A stretch of 64,000 bases of DNA from Cytobacillus solani (GCF_001420595.1 NZ_LJIX01000006.1:2961058-3025057), one strand, 5' to 3'. Numbered from the stretch's first letter, positions 35,736 through 46,891 are shown. The notes: generated by a model from the sequence alone, not told the origin. Numbers and translations are program-made.

Positions 35736-36143
35736 TTAAACTTCGATATTCTTTCCATCTTCTGCAATGTGGTACATAAGGTGTGCTAGATGATGAATCG
35801 GACTATACGCTTCCTCAGCATCTTCCTCTTCATCCTCATACTCCTCATTAAACTCAAGATCATTTAAATGCAAAGCCGCAAATTGGTAGAAATCTTTCAG
35901 TTCAAATGCATAGCAAGCACTTGGGTCTTCATTTTCTTCTTCATATTGAAGAACCATATAAGATTCGTTCCCATTCGCATCAACTGCATCAAAGTAAATA
36001 AAAAATCCGATATTCGTATCTAACTCAAATAAATGTCTTGTCCCGCCTTCGGTTAGCCTTTCAAAATCCTCTTCACTTAACTTTTGCACCTTCATTGCAT
36101 CCACTTGATCTTCTTTATGAAATTGAACTGTAAATTCTTTCAT
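35736..36143 (-). CDS. Acidic cytosolic protein, unknown
   Basis: The 135-residue soluble protein is very rich in Glu and Asp, with a run of acidic residues near 108-118 (NEEYEDEEEDAEEAYSP). It has no membrane or catalytic motif. Related Bacillus proteins are known only as cytosolic proteins. AAGGGGGAAAG precedes the ATG. It lies between a DUF6509 gene and a cold-shock gene, with no sign of co-transcription. Confidence 0.6.
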   Translation of the reverse strand: MKEFTVQFHKEDQVDAMKVQKLSEEDFERLTEGGTRHLFELDTNIGFFIYFDAVDANGNESYMVLQYEEENEDPSACYAFELKDFYQFAALHLNDLEFNEEYEDEEEDAEEAYSPIHHLAHLMYHIAEDGKNIEV

Positions 36144-36228
36144 GGTCTTTCCCCCTTTTCTTTACTAATCTAACACAAATATTGAAGCATTCATATTATT
36201 ACCTACATCTCATAGATGAATCCAAATA

Positions 36229-36256
36229 AAAAAGAACCCTAAGCGGGCTCTTTTTT
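36229..36256 (-). terminator. Terminator of the first csp gene
   Basis: AGAACCC and GGGCTCT form a short stem with one mismatch, followed by TTTTTT. Confidence 0.65.
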
Positions 36257-36272
36257 GTTTATGGTTTAAGGT

Positions 36273-36473
36273 TTATGCTTTCGTTACATTAACAGCTTGA
36301 GGGCCACGTTGGCCTTCTTCTATGTCAAAATGAACCTCTTGGCCTTCATCAAGTGTTTTAAAGCCTTCACTTTGTATCGCGGAAAAGTGTACAAATACAT
36401 CTTCTCCACCTTCAACTTCAATGAATCCAAAGCCTTTTTCCGAATTAAACCATTTTACTTTACCTGTTGCCAT
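36273..36473 (-). CDS. Cold-shock protein (CspA family), copy 1
   Basis: The 66-residue OB-fold protein has RNP1 (KGFGFIEV) and RNP2 (DVFVHFSAI), which bind single-stranded nucleic acid and act as RNA chaperones. The start at 36473 follows AGGAGG. It lies downstream of cshA on the same strand with a 123-bp gap. A second csp gene lies upstream of cshA, so the helicase is flanked by two RNA chaperone genes. Confidence 0.93.
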   Translation of the reverse strand: MATGKVKWFNSEKGFGFIEVEGGEDVFVHFSAIQSEGFKTLDEGQEVHFDIEEGQRGPQAVNVTKA

Positions 36474-36596
36474 TTTCAAATCCTCCTAAATATTAACGCT
36501 AACAGAACACGATAGTTATCCTGCATCAATTAGTATAGCTATTTATTTCGGATCTTATCCATTTAAATAGATGAAAATGAATAGAAAACAGAAGTT

Positions 36597-38051
36597 TTAT
36601 TTGCTTCTTGTTCTATTTCTGCTTCTATCTCTTCTGTCTCTGCCGCCGCCACCGCCAGCAGTTCTTCCACGATCTCTGCCACGGTCATTATAACGTTTTC
36701 TATCTCCGCCACGATCGCCTCTAGGCTTTCTTACGCGAATTGGTTCAACAGCCGTTAATTTAACCGGAGTGACATCAGGATCTTTCGTTAACAATTTTAA
36801 CGCAGCTGCTAGTAATGAAACAGAATCTGTATCATCAAGCAATGACTCAGCAATCCTCTTATAATCCGCATGATCATTATTTTCAATTACTGTCATTAAG
36901 CGATTAATCGTTGCCTGCTGATTTCCAATTAGCACATCCTTAATAGATGGAACTGGCATTTTCGCCATCTTGCTTTTTGTTACATTTTCGATAATTTTCA
37001 AATGATCAATTTCTCTTGGTGATACAAATGTAACTGCAAGCCCTTTCTTTCCAGCACGTCCAGTTCTTCCAATCCGGTGGACATAACTTTCAGGATCCTG
37101 AGGAATATCAAAATTGTATACATGAGAAACCCCGCTAATGTCTAGACCCCTTGCTGCTACATCCGTTGCGACCATAATATCAATTGTTTGCTCTTTAAAA
37201 CGGCGGATCACTTGATCACGCTTTGATTGCGGAATATCACCATGAATTCCTTCTGCCGAGTATCCGCGCTTGATTAAGCCTTCAACCACTTCATCTACAC
37301 GTCTTTTTGTCCGGCCAAATACAATCGCAAGCTCAGGTGATTGAATATCTAAGAGGCTGCAAAGCACATCAAATTTTTGTTTTTCATGTACTTCCATATA
37401 ATGCTGTTCAATATTTGTTACAGTCATTTCTTTTGCTTTGATTTTTACTAATTCAGGTTCTTGCATGAATTTTTCTGCAAGTGATTGAATTCTTTTTGGC
37501 ATGGTTGCAGAGAAAAGCATTGTTTGGCGTTCCCCTTTAATCTCACCAAGAATTCTTTCAATATCCTCAATAAAGCCCATATTGAGCATTTCATCCGCTT
37601 CATCTAAAACAACCATTTTTAAGTCGGCAAGACGAATTGTTTTTCTTTCAATATGGTCAATTAATCTTCCAGGTGTTGCAGCAATAATTTGCGGTCTATT
37701 TTTCAATCCGCGAATTTGACGGTTAATATCCTGCCCACCATAAATTGGCAAGGTTTTAATTCCCTTTACTTGGCCAATACGATTTAATTCTTCCGCAACC
37801 TGGACTGCAAGTTCACGCGTTGGCGCAAGTACCAGTCCTTGAACGCCTTCTTCTTTGCTAACTTGCTCTAACAACGGAACACCAAATGCAGTTGTTTTCC
37901 CTGTTCCTGTTTGTGCCTGTCCAATCATATCTTTCCCTTGCAGGCCAATTGGAATCGCCTGTGCCTGAATCGGAGTTGGCTCCTCAAATCCCATATTCGA
38001 TAATGCTTTTTCTAATTCATTACTAAGACCAAAATCTGAAAAAGTTGTCAA
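36597..38051 (-). CDS. cshA: DEAD-box RNA helicase CshA
   Basis: The 484-residue protein has the full motif set: Q motif (PTPIQAQAI), I (AQTGTGKT), Ia (PTRELA), II (DEAD), III (SAT), V ([10 protein letters not shown]) and VI ([10 protein letters not shown]). An Arg/Gly-rich C-terminal tail follows. CshA unwinds RNA in ribosome assembly and mRNA decay and works with cold-shock proteins. GAGGAACAAC precedes the ATG. Confidence 0.93.
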   Translation of the reverse strand: MTTFSDFGLSNELEKALSNMGFEEPTPIQAQAIPIGLQGKDMIGQAQTGTGKTTAFGVPLLEQVSKEEGVQGLVLAPTRELAVQVAEELNRIGQVKGIKTLPIYGGQDINRQIRGLKNRPQIIAATPGRLIDHIERKTIRLADLKMVVLDEADEMLNMGFIEDIERILGEIKGERQTMLFSATMPKRIQSLAEKFMQEPELVKIKAKEMTVTNIEQHYMEVHEKQKFDVLCSLLDIQSPELAIVFGRTKRRVDEVVEGLIKRGYSAEGIHGDIPQSKRDQVIRRFKEQTIDIMVATDVAARGLDISGVSHVYNFDIPQDPESYVHRIGRTGRAGKKGLAVTFVSPREIDHLKIIENVTKSKMAKMPVPSIKDVLIGNQQATINRLMTVIENNDHADYKRIAESLLDDTDSVSLLAAALKLLTKDPDVTPVKLTAVEPIRVRKPRGDRGGDRKRYNDRGRDRGRTAGGGGGRDRRDRSRNRTRSK

Positions 38052-38332
38052 AGTAGTTGTTCCTCCTTATTTCTTATCTATTTCAAGGTTTTTTCTAAAA
38101 TCAATAGTTACGTTAATAGGTTTTCCAGTTTGCATCTTTTTTACATGTGCTTTATTTATTTTTCCATTTAAACAACATTCATTAGAGCCTTTTTTCCAAA
38201 TCGCTCCCGAGGAAAAAGTGAAATTACAATTCCGAAAAAGCAAACAGTGATTGGATTCTCTTTTGAGGAATAAATGAAGAATACAAAGTGGAGAACTCGA
38301 ACAAATGTGTAAGCATCATATTTTTTAAACGT

Positions 38333-38363
38333 AAAAAAGTGATGCATGACTGACATGCATCAC
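38333..38363 (-). terminator. Terminator of the second csp gene
   Basis: GTGATGCATG pairs perfectly with CATGCATCAC and is followed on the minus strand by TTTTTTAC. Confidence 0.88.
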
Positions 38364-38378
38364 CTCATTTTTCAATGA

Positions 38379-38579
38379 TTATGCTTTTTCTACGTTAGCA
38401 GCTTGTGGTCCACGGTTACCTTCAACGATTTCGAAAGTTACAGCTTGACCTTCTTCTAAAGTTTTGAAGCCTTCAGATTGGATAGCTGAGAAATGTACGA
38501 ATACATCTTGACCTTCTGAAGATTCGATGAATCCGAAACCTTTTTCTGCGTTAAACCATTTTACTTTACCTGTGTTCAT
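38379..38579 (-). CDS. Cold-shock protein (CspA family), copy 2
   Basis: The 66-residue protein has KGFGFIES and DVFVHFSAI and is highly similar to the copy at 36273-36473. A TGGAGGTAAT site precedes the ATG. The upstream 800 bp have no gene but contain strong inverted repeats (38642-38699 and 39172-39234), so a long structured leader or small RNA is possible, as for other csp genes. Confidence 0.93.
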   Translation of the reverse strand: MNTGKVKWFNAEKGFGFIESSEGQDVFVHFSAIQSEGFKTLEEGQAVTFEIVEGNRGPQAANVEKA

Positions 38580-38641
38580 GAGATTACCTCCAAAAATGTG
38601 TTCACTATAAGTCTTTATTATATAAACTTAAACATAATAAA

Positions 38642-38699
38642 GTCGTAGTACAATGAAATGGGGGAATAAAAATCGCCTACATTTCATTGCAGCTACGAC
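38642..38699 (-). ncRNA. Structured leader element before csp copy 2
   Basis: Two co-linear stems are seen: GTCGTAG with CTACGAC outside, and CAATGAAATG with CATTTCATTG (10 bp, perfect) inside, with a 19-base loop. It ends 63 bp upstream of the csp start. It may be a leader structure, an attenuator or a terminator; sequence alone does not decide. Confidence 0.4.
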
Positions 38700-38824
38700 C
38701 ACTTATCCATAAAATATATAACGAACTTTAGCGTTACCCTAATCATAAGGGCATACCCCTCATTTGTCAAACCTTTTTTATTTCATGACATCGAGTCATT
38801 CCATTCGATATATTCGAGATTTCA

Positions 38825-38965
38825 TTTTCTAGTCTAGCGTAAGCGTCAAAGTAATGTTCGCAAAGACGTTTCGCAAATTCTTAAACCTAAAACAATGAAA
38901 GCCCTTCCTCTCTTCCATCCTTACGGCTCCTAGGCCGTGCCAGCGGGAATCAGGTATTACAAAAA
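38825..38965. repeat. Possible dispersed repeat in the csp upstream region
   Basis: This block (TCTAGCGTAAGCGTCAAAGT to CCTAGGCCGTGCCAGCGGGA) is GC-richer than its flanks. On the minus strand it holds a 29-codon frame starting MEERKGFHCFRFKNLRN. It reminds me of short repeat-derived frames in other Bacillus genomes, but no second copy is in the window. The remaining sequence between the two hairpins shows no gene. Confidence 0.3.
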
Positions 38966-39171
38966 TTATAAGGGAAATGTTCACTCTCTCGTGATTTTCA
39001 AGTTATGTGTAAAAACTGAAGTGTAAAAAGCGAGGTCCTCTCTGTTTGTCAGAGGATGATTTAAGAAGAAATTCAACATAATCTGTTGTCCACAAAATTA
39101 TTCTTAATTCCAAACCTATTGCGCAACTTTAATCAAAAAGAGCATAATTTAACTTATCGATAAAAAATAAA

Positions 39172-39234
39172 AAGTCGTATTCTCTACAAAATGAGACGTC
39201 TCCAACTGTGACATTTTGTCTGAACTCACGACTT
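39172..39234. ncRNA. Two-stem hairpin upstream of the MBL lipoprotein gene
   Basis: AAGTCGT pairs with ACGACTT outside, and ACAAAATG with CATTTTGT inside, with 7- and 8-base internal loops and an 18-base loop. On the minus strand it is followed by TTTATTTTTT, so it can act as a terminator for a minus-strand transcript. The layout parallels the element at 38642-38699. Confidence 0.4.
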
Positions 39235-39392
39235 ACCTCTACATCCCAAATACATCGATAATTAATATAACAAAAATAGCAATTGATGTCAACCTTTAAT
39301 AAATAAATATTACATTTTCCAATTATTTGCCTGAATTGATGCACCCTTCCCTATCTAATCCTTGTGTTAATATAAGAATGAGGGGGAAAGTT

Positions 39393-40598
39393 ATGTTAAT
39401 AAATATTCGCAAATTCCTTATTTTTTTCCTAGTATTCATTATATTAGGAGGATGTGCAACAAATCCCACATTCATTAATGACAAGGGACTAGAAGAACAT
39501 TCACAAGCAACAAAAACGATTTCAGAAGAAGTTGGACAAAACAAACTGGAAAATGAATTGACCGTCCATTATATAAATGTAGGACAAGCGGATTCAACCT
39601 TCCTTCAATTTACCGATGGTGGCAAAAACCACGCCATCCTCATTGATGCTGGGGATTTTAATGCGAATGATGTCATACAATACTTACACTCGCAAAATAT
39701 TACAGATATTGATATCGCGATCGGGACACACCCTGATGCCGACCATATTGGTCAATTAGATAAGGTAATTACTCAATTTACCGTTGGTGAAGTATGGCTT
39801 TCTGGTAATCCAAGTAGTTCTCAGACCTTCCAAAGGGTTTTAGAAGCAATTGATGAAACTGGAGCTGAGTATGAAGAGCCTAGAATGGGTGATCATTATG
39901 AAGTTGGGCCATTGAAAATAGATGTGCTATATCCAAAAGAGCTAACTGGAAAAACAAATGAGGAATCCATATCATTAAAACTAACCTATGGAGATGTCCG
40001 CTTTGTCTTCACAGGAGATGCTGCAGCAGAAAACGAATTAGAAATGATTGCTAGTGGAATAAATGTAGAAGCTGATATTTTACAGCTTGGGCATCATGGA
40101 TCTTCTACCTCAACTAGCAAGGAATTTTTACAGGCTGTGAAACCGCAAGCAGCAATATATAGTGCAGGAGTTGATAACTCCTATGGGCATCCGCATCAAG
40201 AAGTCGTTAGCTTAATTCAGAAATCTGGCATCGATTTATACGGGACAAATGTGCATGGGACGATTATTGTTACAACTGATGGCAGTTCATATTCAATAAA
40301 AGCGGAGCATGAAGGTAAAATTATCCCATCTGCTCAAAAAAAAACAGAGACTATGAAAAGTCCTGATGAACAGCCTCCTGTAATAAAACAAAAACAACCA
40401 AATAATAGCTGTATTGATATAAACCATGCATCACAAGAACAAGTAGAAAAAATTATTCATATTGGACCTGAGCGAGCCGATGACTTAATCAAACTAAGAC
40501 CTTACGAATCTGTTGAAGATTTATCAAGAATAAAAGGAATTGGTCCTGCAAGAATAAAAGAGATTCAATCAGAGGGCATAGCCTGTGTGGGAGGATGA
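39393..40598 (+). CDS. Lipoprotein with ComEC-like metallo-beta-lactamase and HhH domains
   Basis: The protein has 401 residues. The start at 39393 follows GAGGGGG. The lipoprotein signal MLINIRKFLIFFLVFIILGG gives lipidated C21. An MBL domain like that of ComEC follows (HYINVGQADST, then metal ligands in THPDADHIG and LGHHGSST). A C-terminal ComEA-like helix-hairpin-helix region ends it (about 337-399, with IGPERADDLIKLRP and IKGIGPARIKEIQ). Known relatives are MBL-fold hydrolases, some of them nucleases. An exported DNA-processing or DNA-binding role is inferred. It overlaps or abuts a DUF3006 gene, its common partner. Confidence 0.8.
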   Translation: MLINIRKFLIFFLVFIILGGCATNPTFINDKGLEEHSQATKTISEEVGQNKLENELTVHYINVGQADSTFLQFTDGGKNHAILIDAGDFNANDVIQYLHSQNITDIDIAIGTHPDADHIGQLDKVITQFTVGEVWLSGNPSSSQTFQRVLEAIDETGAEYEEPRMGDHYEVGPLKIDVLYPKELTGKTNEESISLKLTYGDVRFVFTGDAAAENELEMIASGINVEADILQLGHHGSSTSTSKEFLQAVKPQAAIYSAGVDNSYGHPHQEVVSLIQKSGIDLYGTNVHGTIIVTTDGSSYSIKAEHEGKIIPSAQKKTETMKSPDEQPPVIKQKQPNNSCIDINHASQEQVEKIIHIGPERADDLIKLRPYESVEDLSRIKGIGPARIKEIQSEGIACVGG

Positions 40599-40600
40599 AG

Positions 40601-40861
40601 ATGAAAGGTTATTTCGATCGAATAGAAGATCAACAACTTGCCGTTATTCTTGTCGAAGAAATAAACGAACAATTTGTTATTAAACAAGCGAAGTTACCAT
40701 TTGGAAGCAAACCAGGTATGTGGTTTGATTTAACGATTAAAGATAGAGACCTAATTTCTATTCAGCACAGCAATCAAACCTCCTTTTCTGAAAAACAGAA
40801 TACGAATGACTTAATGGAAAAGATTCGTCTAAAAAGTAAAGGGAGTAAATATAAACAATAA
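40601..40861 (+). CDS. DUF3006 family protein
   Basis: The 86-residue protein (MKGYFDRIEDQQLAVILVEE) matches the DUF3006 pattern of a small beta-rich domain. GGAGG lies 6 bases before the ATG at 40601 and inside the last codons of the MBL gene, so the pair is coupled. DUF3006 proteins often sit next to ComEC-like MBL lipoproteins. Their role is unknown. Confidence 0.7.
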   Translation: MKGYFDRIEDQQLAVILVEEINEQFVIKQAKLPFGSKPGMWFDLTIKDRDLISIQHSNQTSFSEKQNTNDLMEKIRLKSKGSKYKQ

Positions 40862-40954
40862 GTAGAGTTATAATACCTGCCTCTCCTTCATTTTGGTGCA
40901 GGTTTATAATTATTGGAGAAAATAATTAAAGAGGTCTATAAAAATGGAGGATGA

Positions 40955-41752
40955 ATGTTGGAAAAACATATTCAGGAAGTATTAAAACAAATAGAGATTG
41001 ATCACAAAATAAAAATACTCTATGCCTGTGAATCTGGCAGTCGTGCATGGGGCTTCCCTTCTAAGGACAGTGATTATGATGTTCGGTTTATTTATATTCA
41101 TCAAAAAAATTGGTATCTTTCCATTGACCGTGGTCGAGATGTGATTGAAATACCCAAAAATGACCCGATTTCCATTCCAATTGATGAACTCTTAGATGTA
41201 AGTGGCTGGGAGTTAACGAAAGCCTTGAGACTGTTTAGAAAGTCAAATCCGCCACTTTTGGAATGGTTACATTCAAACATCGACTATTATGAGGCATTCT
41301 CAACAAAGGAAAAATTAAAAACCTTAGCAGAGAAGGTGTTTTCACCAGCATCCTGTACATATCATTACCTCAATATGGCAAAAGGCAATTATCGAGAGTA
41401 TCTACAAGGTGAACATGTAAAAATAAAAAAATATTTTTATGTGCTTAGGCCAATCTTAGCAGCAAAATGGATCGAAAAGAAAAATACTCTTCCACCTATT
41501 GAGTTTCAGAGCTTAGTTGAGGATCTATTGCCTTCGGGCGCGCTTAGGAACGAAATCGATATTTTATTGAAAAGAAAAATGTCTGGTGATGAGTTGGATT
41601 TGGAACCGAGAATTGATCTAATTAATCTTTTTTTAGACAAAGAAATCAACCATTTAGAGGATTATGCTAGGAGTTTGAACGTACACATTACAGATCCAAC
41701 TCAATATTTGAATGAGATTTTCAGAGAAACTTTAGAGGAAGTATGGGGTTAA
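40955..41752 (+). CDS. ycgL: YcgL-like nucleotidyltransferase
   Basis: The 265-residue protein has the polymerase-beta superfamily motif ESGSRAWGFPSKDSDYDVRF (G-S-x-A then DxD), with a basic helical C-terminal part. B. subtilis YcgL belongs to this group, as do RNA-ligase-associated nucleotidyltransferases. Substrates are not established. GGAGG precedes the ATG by 4 bases; a TTG one codon on has better spacing and is the alternative start. It is single-gene. Confidence 0.75.
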   Translation: MLEKHIQEVLKQIEIDHKIKILYACESGSRAWGFPSKDSDYDVRFIYIHQKNWYLSIDRGRDVIEIPKNDPISIPIDELLDVSGWELTKALRLFRKSNPPLLEWLHSNIDYYEAFSTKEKLKTLAEKVFSPASCTYHYLNMAKGNYREYLQGEHVKIKKYFYVLRPILAAKWIEKKNTLPPIEFQSLVEDLLPSGALRNEIDILLKRKMSGDELDLEPRIDLINLFLDKEINHLEDYARSLNVHITDPTQYLNEIFRETLEEVWG

Positions 41753-41863
41753 GCAGATTTAGAAAATCTAAGATGTAGAGGGCTGTTTCTGTTCACTATA
41801 TGTACCACTTGGTTACAGCCATTGCACTTTTTCAACGTTTACAGTCATTATTTCTTCAACAAA

Positions 41864-41897
41864 AACCAGACCTAATCGAAAACGATTGGGTCTGGTT
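41864..41897 (-). terminator. Terminator of glpD
   Basis: AACCAGACCTAATCG pairs with CGATTGGGTCTGGTT (one G-T pair), followed on the minus strand by TTTTTG. Confidence 0.85.
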
Positions 41898-41932
41898 CAC
41901 TCTTCTTAAATATTCATTTCCCTCAAAAAATA

Positions 41933-43597
41933 TTATTGCAAATCAGATGGAATTGTAGCATCTTTTAGTGCTTGGTGTAACCCCGCTTCAAATTTTGATC
42001 TTACATCCTGATTCCATTCAAAGTAGTCTGCCATATAATTAATTACTTGCTCTTGGTAGGTTTTTACCGTTTCAATATCAAACAAGATGGCACCTGTTCT
42101 GCGGTTGAAAAAGTCGATTGGTGTTGCTGCCATTTCATTTTCAAGAGCATATTTTAATTTAACCCATAATTTTACTGGCAATTGATAGTTTTCAGCCTCT
42201 TTTTTGCCTTGATCTTCTACCATTTTAAATAAAGCTGAAACGTTTGAACCATACATAGCCGCAAGATGTGCCGCATCCTCTTTCGTTAAGCCGGCAGCAA
42301 CGCCTGTTTCAATTTGTCCAGCAATAAAATCCTTAAATTTACTTGAGCCGCCAACTCCCCCACCAGAGATTGGCAAATGCTTGGTTTGACAGCTTGGGAA
42401 ATTTCTATTTTGTTCTTCAGTGAATTTCTTTGCAAGAACATCAACAATCGTTTCCGCCATTTTTCGATAGCCAGTTAATTTCCCTCCAGCAATAGTGATC
42501 AGGCCCGTTTCAGACTCCCATATTTCATCCTTACGAGATATTTCAGAAGGATCTTTTCCTTCTTCCCATATAAGCGGACGAACACCTGCCCAGCTTGATT
42601 CAACATCTGCCTCCGTCATTTTCACCTCTGGGAACATATAATTAATTGCTTGAATAATATACGTACGGTCCTCAGAAGTCATGTGCGGGCTTACTGGATC
42701 GTCCCCATAAAAGGTATCCGTAGTCCCTACATATGCTTTACCTTCTCTCGGAATGGCAAAGACCATTCTTTTATCTGGTGTATCAAAATATACAGCTTGT
42801 TTTAAAGGGAAACGAGATTGATCTATCACTAAGTGAACCCCTTTTGTCAGCTTTAATGTCTTCCCTTTTTTCGAGCCATCCTTTTCACGAATCGTGTCAA
42901 CCCATGGACCAGCTGCATTGACAATCTTCGCTGCTTTAATTTCATATTTTTCTCCAGTAAGCTGATCAACTACAAGGACACCAACTACTTTTCCATTTTC
43001 ATATAGCAACTGGTCAACCTTCGTATAATTTAACGGTATCGCACCTTTATCCGCTGCAGCCTTCATCACTTCGATTGTTAAACGGGCATCATCTGTACGG
43101 TATTCCACATAATAGCCACCGCCCTTTAGTCCATTTCTCTTAACTAAAGGCTCTTTATTGATTGTTCCCTGCACATTAAGCATCGTTCTGCGTTCTGCCT
43201 TTTTAACCCCTGCAAGAAAGTCGTATACTCTTAAGCCAATAGAAGTACTAAACTTACCAAATGTGCCCCCTTTATGCATTGGCAGCAGCATCCACTCAGG
43301 AGTTGTTACATGAGGACCATTTTCATAAACAATCGCACGTTCTTTTCCCACCTCTGCAACCATCTGCACTTCAAATTGCTTTAAATAACGAAGTCCACCA
43401 TGAACTAACTTTGTTGATCGGCTAGACGTTCCCGCTGCAAAATCCTGCATCTCTACAAGCGCAACATTCATCCCTCTAGTTGATGCATCTAATGCGATCC
43501 CAGCACCTGTAATCCCCCCGCCAATCACTAACACATCAAACGTTTCATTTTTAAGTTTATTTATAATATCACTTCGATTATGATTTGAGAAATTCAT
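41933..43597 (-). CDS. glpD: Aerobic glycerol-3-phosphate dehydrogenase
   Basis: The 554-residue FAD protein has the dinucleotide-binding [17 protein letters not shown] and the family block [20 protein letters not shown]. The substrate loop and the C-terminal cap end in the usual DAO_C region. It oxidises sn-glycerol-3-phosphate to dihydroxyacetone phosphate and passes electrons to quinone. GGGAGG precedes the ATG. It has its own promoter and a hairpin leader (43713-43762), fitting control by GlpP antitermination. Confidence 0.95.
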   Translation of the reverse strand: MNFSNHNRSDIINKLKNETFDVLVIGGGITGAGIALDASTRGMNVALVEMQDFAAGTSSRSTKLVHGGLRYLKQFEVQMVAEVGKERAIVYENGPHVTTPEWMLLPMHKGGTFGKFSTSIGLRVYDFLAGVKKAERRTMLNVQGTINKEPLVKRNGLKGGGYYVEYRTDDARLTIEVMKAAADKGAIPLNYTKVDQLLYENGKVVGVLVVDQLTGEKYEIKAAKIVNAAGPWVDTIREKDGSKKGKTLKLTKGVHLVIDQSRFPLKQAVYFDTPDKRMVFAIPREGKAYVGTTDTFYGDDPVSPHMTSEDRTYIIQAINYMFPEVKMTEADVESSWAGVRPLIWEEGKDPSEISRKDEIWESETGLITIAGGKLTGYRKMAETIVDVLAKKFTEEQNRNFPSCQTKHLPISGGGVGGSSKFKDFIAGQIETGVAAGLTKEDAAHLAAMYGSNVSALFKMVEDQGKKEAENYQLPVKLWVKLKYALENEMAATPIDFFNRRTGAILFDIETVKTYQEQVINYMADYFEWNQDVRSKFEAGLHQALKDATIPSDLQ

Positions 43598-43712
43598 TTC
43601 TTTGTCCTCCCTTTATTAAAAGGTAATTAGTATAAGTTATTCCCTTTAATGACAGCCCGCAACAATAAATGCACATGCGGTCATGGTTTGGCACTGGAGA
43701 AGAACACAAAAA

Positions 43713-43762
43713 AGAGACCACAAAATACATTATCGACTAGCGATAATGACTTTGTGGTCTCT
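43713..43762 (-). promoter_or_regulatory. GlpP-type antitermination leader of glpD
   Basis: On the minus strand AGAGACCACAAA pairs with TTTGTGGTCTCT, with an inner CATTATCG/CGATAATG stem, followed by TTTTTTG: an intrinsic terminator inside the glpD leader. GlpP with glycerol-3-phosphate is known to prevent termination at such leaders in Bacillus. A TATAAT -10 lies at 43796-43801. Confidence 0.8.
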
Positions 43763-43827
43763 CCGGTTCTCCTGCCGAGCTATTAACTTATCTTCATTAT
43801 ATCATACTTTATAATCATTGAAAACAT

Positions 43828-45333
<1,506 letters not shown>

Positions 45334-45353
45334 TCAATCTTAAAATCTTTCGA

Positions 45354-46178
45354 TCATGCCGCAGCTTTAGAAGATTCTGTATTCATTTTTTCTTTTTTAC
45401 CCATAAGATAAACAATGATTAATATTATTATATTAACAGCTAGAACTGTCCATAACATGTTTGAAAGTTTTTCCGTAAAGAAAATCTGATAGAAAATAGA
45501 TCCAAGTGATCCTCCCATAATCGGTCCTAGAACAGGGATCCACGCATAGCCCCAGCCTGATTTCCCTTTTCCGTGAATTGGAAGCACAAAATGCGCAATA
45601 CGAGGACCAAGATCACGTGCAGGATTAATTGCATAGCCTGTAGTACCCCCAAGTGACATTCCGATTACTACAATCAATAGTCCCACTGCAATCGGATTCA
45701 AACCTTCTGAAAACTTATTTGCACCTATAAATAATAGACCTAGGACAAGAATAAATGTACCTATCACTTCACTTAATAGATTCGAAAAAGTATGAGGAAT
45801 GGCAGGGCTGGTTGAAAATACAGCTAATTTCGCTCCCTGATCCTCCGTTGCCTTCCAATGCGGCAAGTAATGAAGGAAAACAAGTACACCGCCTAAAAAT
45901 CCACCAATAAGTTGAGCGATAATATATTCAGGCACTTCCGCCCAAGGAAAATCCCCATTTAAAGCTAAACCAATGGTTACAGCAGGATTCAAATGGGCAC
46001 CACTAATCGATCCAACTGCAAATACCCCCATTGTTACCGCTAAACCCCAAGCAATTGTAACGACAATCCATCCTCCATTAAAAGAGAATGTTTTCTTTAA
46101 ATTCGCTCCGGCAACGACGCCTCCCCCAAATAAAATCAAAATCATCGTTCCGACAACTTCTCCCATAAAAGCTGACAT
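45354..46178 (-). CDS. glpF: Glycerol uptake facilitator
   Basis: The 274-residue aquaglyceroporin has the two NPA boxes, GAHLNPAVTIG and GYAINPARDLGPR, that line the pore. It lets glycerol diffuse into the cell. GAGAGGGG precedes the ATG. It is first in glpFK, behind a promoter with an overlapping cre site and a hairpin leader. Confidence 0.95.
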   Translation of the reverse strand: MSAFMGEVVGTMILILFGGGVVAGANLKKTFSFNGGWIVVTIAWGLAVTMGVFAVGSISGAHLNPAVTIGLALNGDFPWAEVPEYIIAQLIGGFLGGVLVFLHYLPHWKATEDQGAKLAVFSTSPAIPHTFSNLLSEVIGTFILVLGLLFIGANKFSEGLNPIAVGLLIVVIGMSLGGTTGYAINPARDLGPRIAHFVLPIHGKGKSGWGYAWIPVLGPIMGGSLGSIFYQIFFTEKLSNMLWTVLAVNIIILIIVYLMGKKEKMNTESSKAAA

Positions 46179-46217
46179 CTCATATCCCCTCTCTCATCTT
46201 AAAGACAAAATAGACGA

Positions 46218-46272
46218 AAAAAAGAGATCCACAACAGAATACACCTTAAAAAGGCAAAACTGTGTGAATCTC
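46218..46272 (-). promoter_or_regulatory. GlpP-type antitermination leader of glpFK
   Basis: On the minus strand GAGATTCACACAG pairs with CTGTTGTGGATCTC (small bulges), followed by TTTTTTTCG. It lies between the promoter and glpF and parallels the glpD leader. Confidence 0.8.
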
Positions 46273-46307
46273 CTAATCTCCGACACATAGAATTAACTTG
46301 TAAATTG

Positions 46308-46336
46308 AGTATACAACTCTATGAAAACGTTGTCAA
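46308..46336 (-). promoter_or_regulatory. glpFK promoter with overlapping cre site
   Basis: A TTGACA -35 (46331-46336) and TATACT -10 (46308-46313) are 17 bases apart. TGACAACGTTTTCA (46322-46335) fits the CcpA cre consensus TGWNANCGNTNWCA completely and covers the -35, as expected for catabolite repression. Confidence 0.82.
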
Positions 46337-46342
46337 TTAGAT

Positions 46343-46891
46343 TTAGTCATTAAATATTTCCCATAAATCTATCTTGGAAGTGGTGATTGCTGAGGCTCCA
46401 GCTTGCAATGCATTTACTACTTCTTCCTTCGTCCTTATAAGACCTCCAGCCAAAATGGGTGTATTTAACCGCTGATTGACCTCTTCTATCATCCATGGCA
46501 TCGCTCCTGGCATGACTTCAATATAATCAGGCCTCGTTTTCTCTATTAGCTTATAGCTTTTTTCAAGCGCATGAGAATCAATGAGAAATATCCTTTGAAT
46601 CGCTACAACTCCCTTTTGCTTTGCTTTTAAAATTACACTCGATTTCGTAGAAATTATTCCAAACGGTTTATACTCTTGACAAATATATTCTGTTGCATAA
46701 TCATCACTTTTTATTCCATGAATCATATCAACGTGGTAAATCATTTTTTTATTACATGCTTTAGCCATTTGATTTACATTTTTCAATTGGGCAATATGCA
46801 TGTCCAAAAAGACACCAATTTTATAGGGGCTTTTCAAAAAGTGCTCAAACTCCTTCATCGTTGTCGATGCAGGCAATATTTTTTGTTCCAT
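46343..46891 (-). CDS. glpP: GlpP glycerol operon antiterminator
   Basis: The 182-residue protein matches B. subtilis GlpP: KKMIYHVDMIHGIKSDDYAT, EYICQEYKPFGIISTKSSVI and ILAGGLIRTKEEVVNALQAG have close counterparts. GlpP binds glycerol-3-phosphate and the leader RNAs of glpFK and glpD to stop premature termination. The start is placed at 46891 after GGAG, giving a protein near the usual 190 residues. It lies just before the glpFK promoter. Confidence 0.92.
   Translation of the reverse strand: MEQKILPASTTMKEFEHFLKSPYKIGVFLDMHIAQLKNVNQMAKACNKKMIYHVDMIHGIKSDDYATEYICQEYKPFGIISTKSSVILKAKQKGVVAIQRIFLIDSHALEKSYKLIEKTRPDYIEVMPGAMPWMIEEVNQRLNTPILAGGLIRTKEEVVNALQAGASAITTSKIDLWEIFND

Noticed and set aside
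38168-38356. 62-codon minus-strand frame before the second csp terminator
   Set aside because: It overlaps the csp terminator hairpin and has no ribosome site.
38935-38960. CCGTGCCAGCGGGAATCAGG, similar to a 16S rRNA segment
   Set aside because: Only the first ten bases fit; no rRNA context on either side.
41828-41842. cre-like TGTAAACGTTGAAA between ycgL and glpD
   Set aside because: It lies downstream of both genes and misses the final CA of the consensus.
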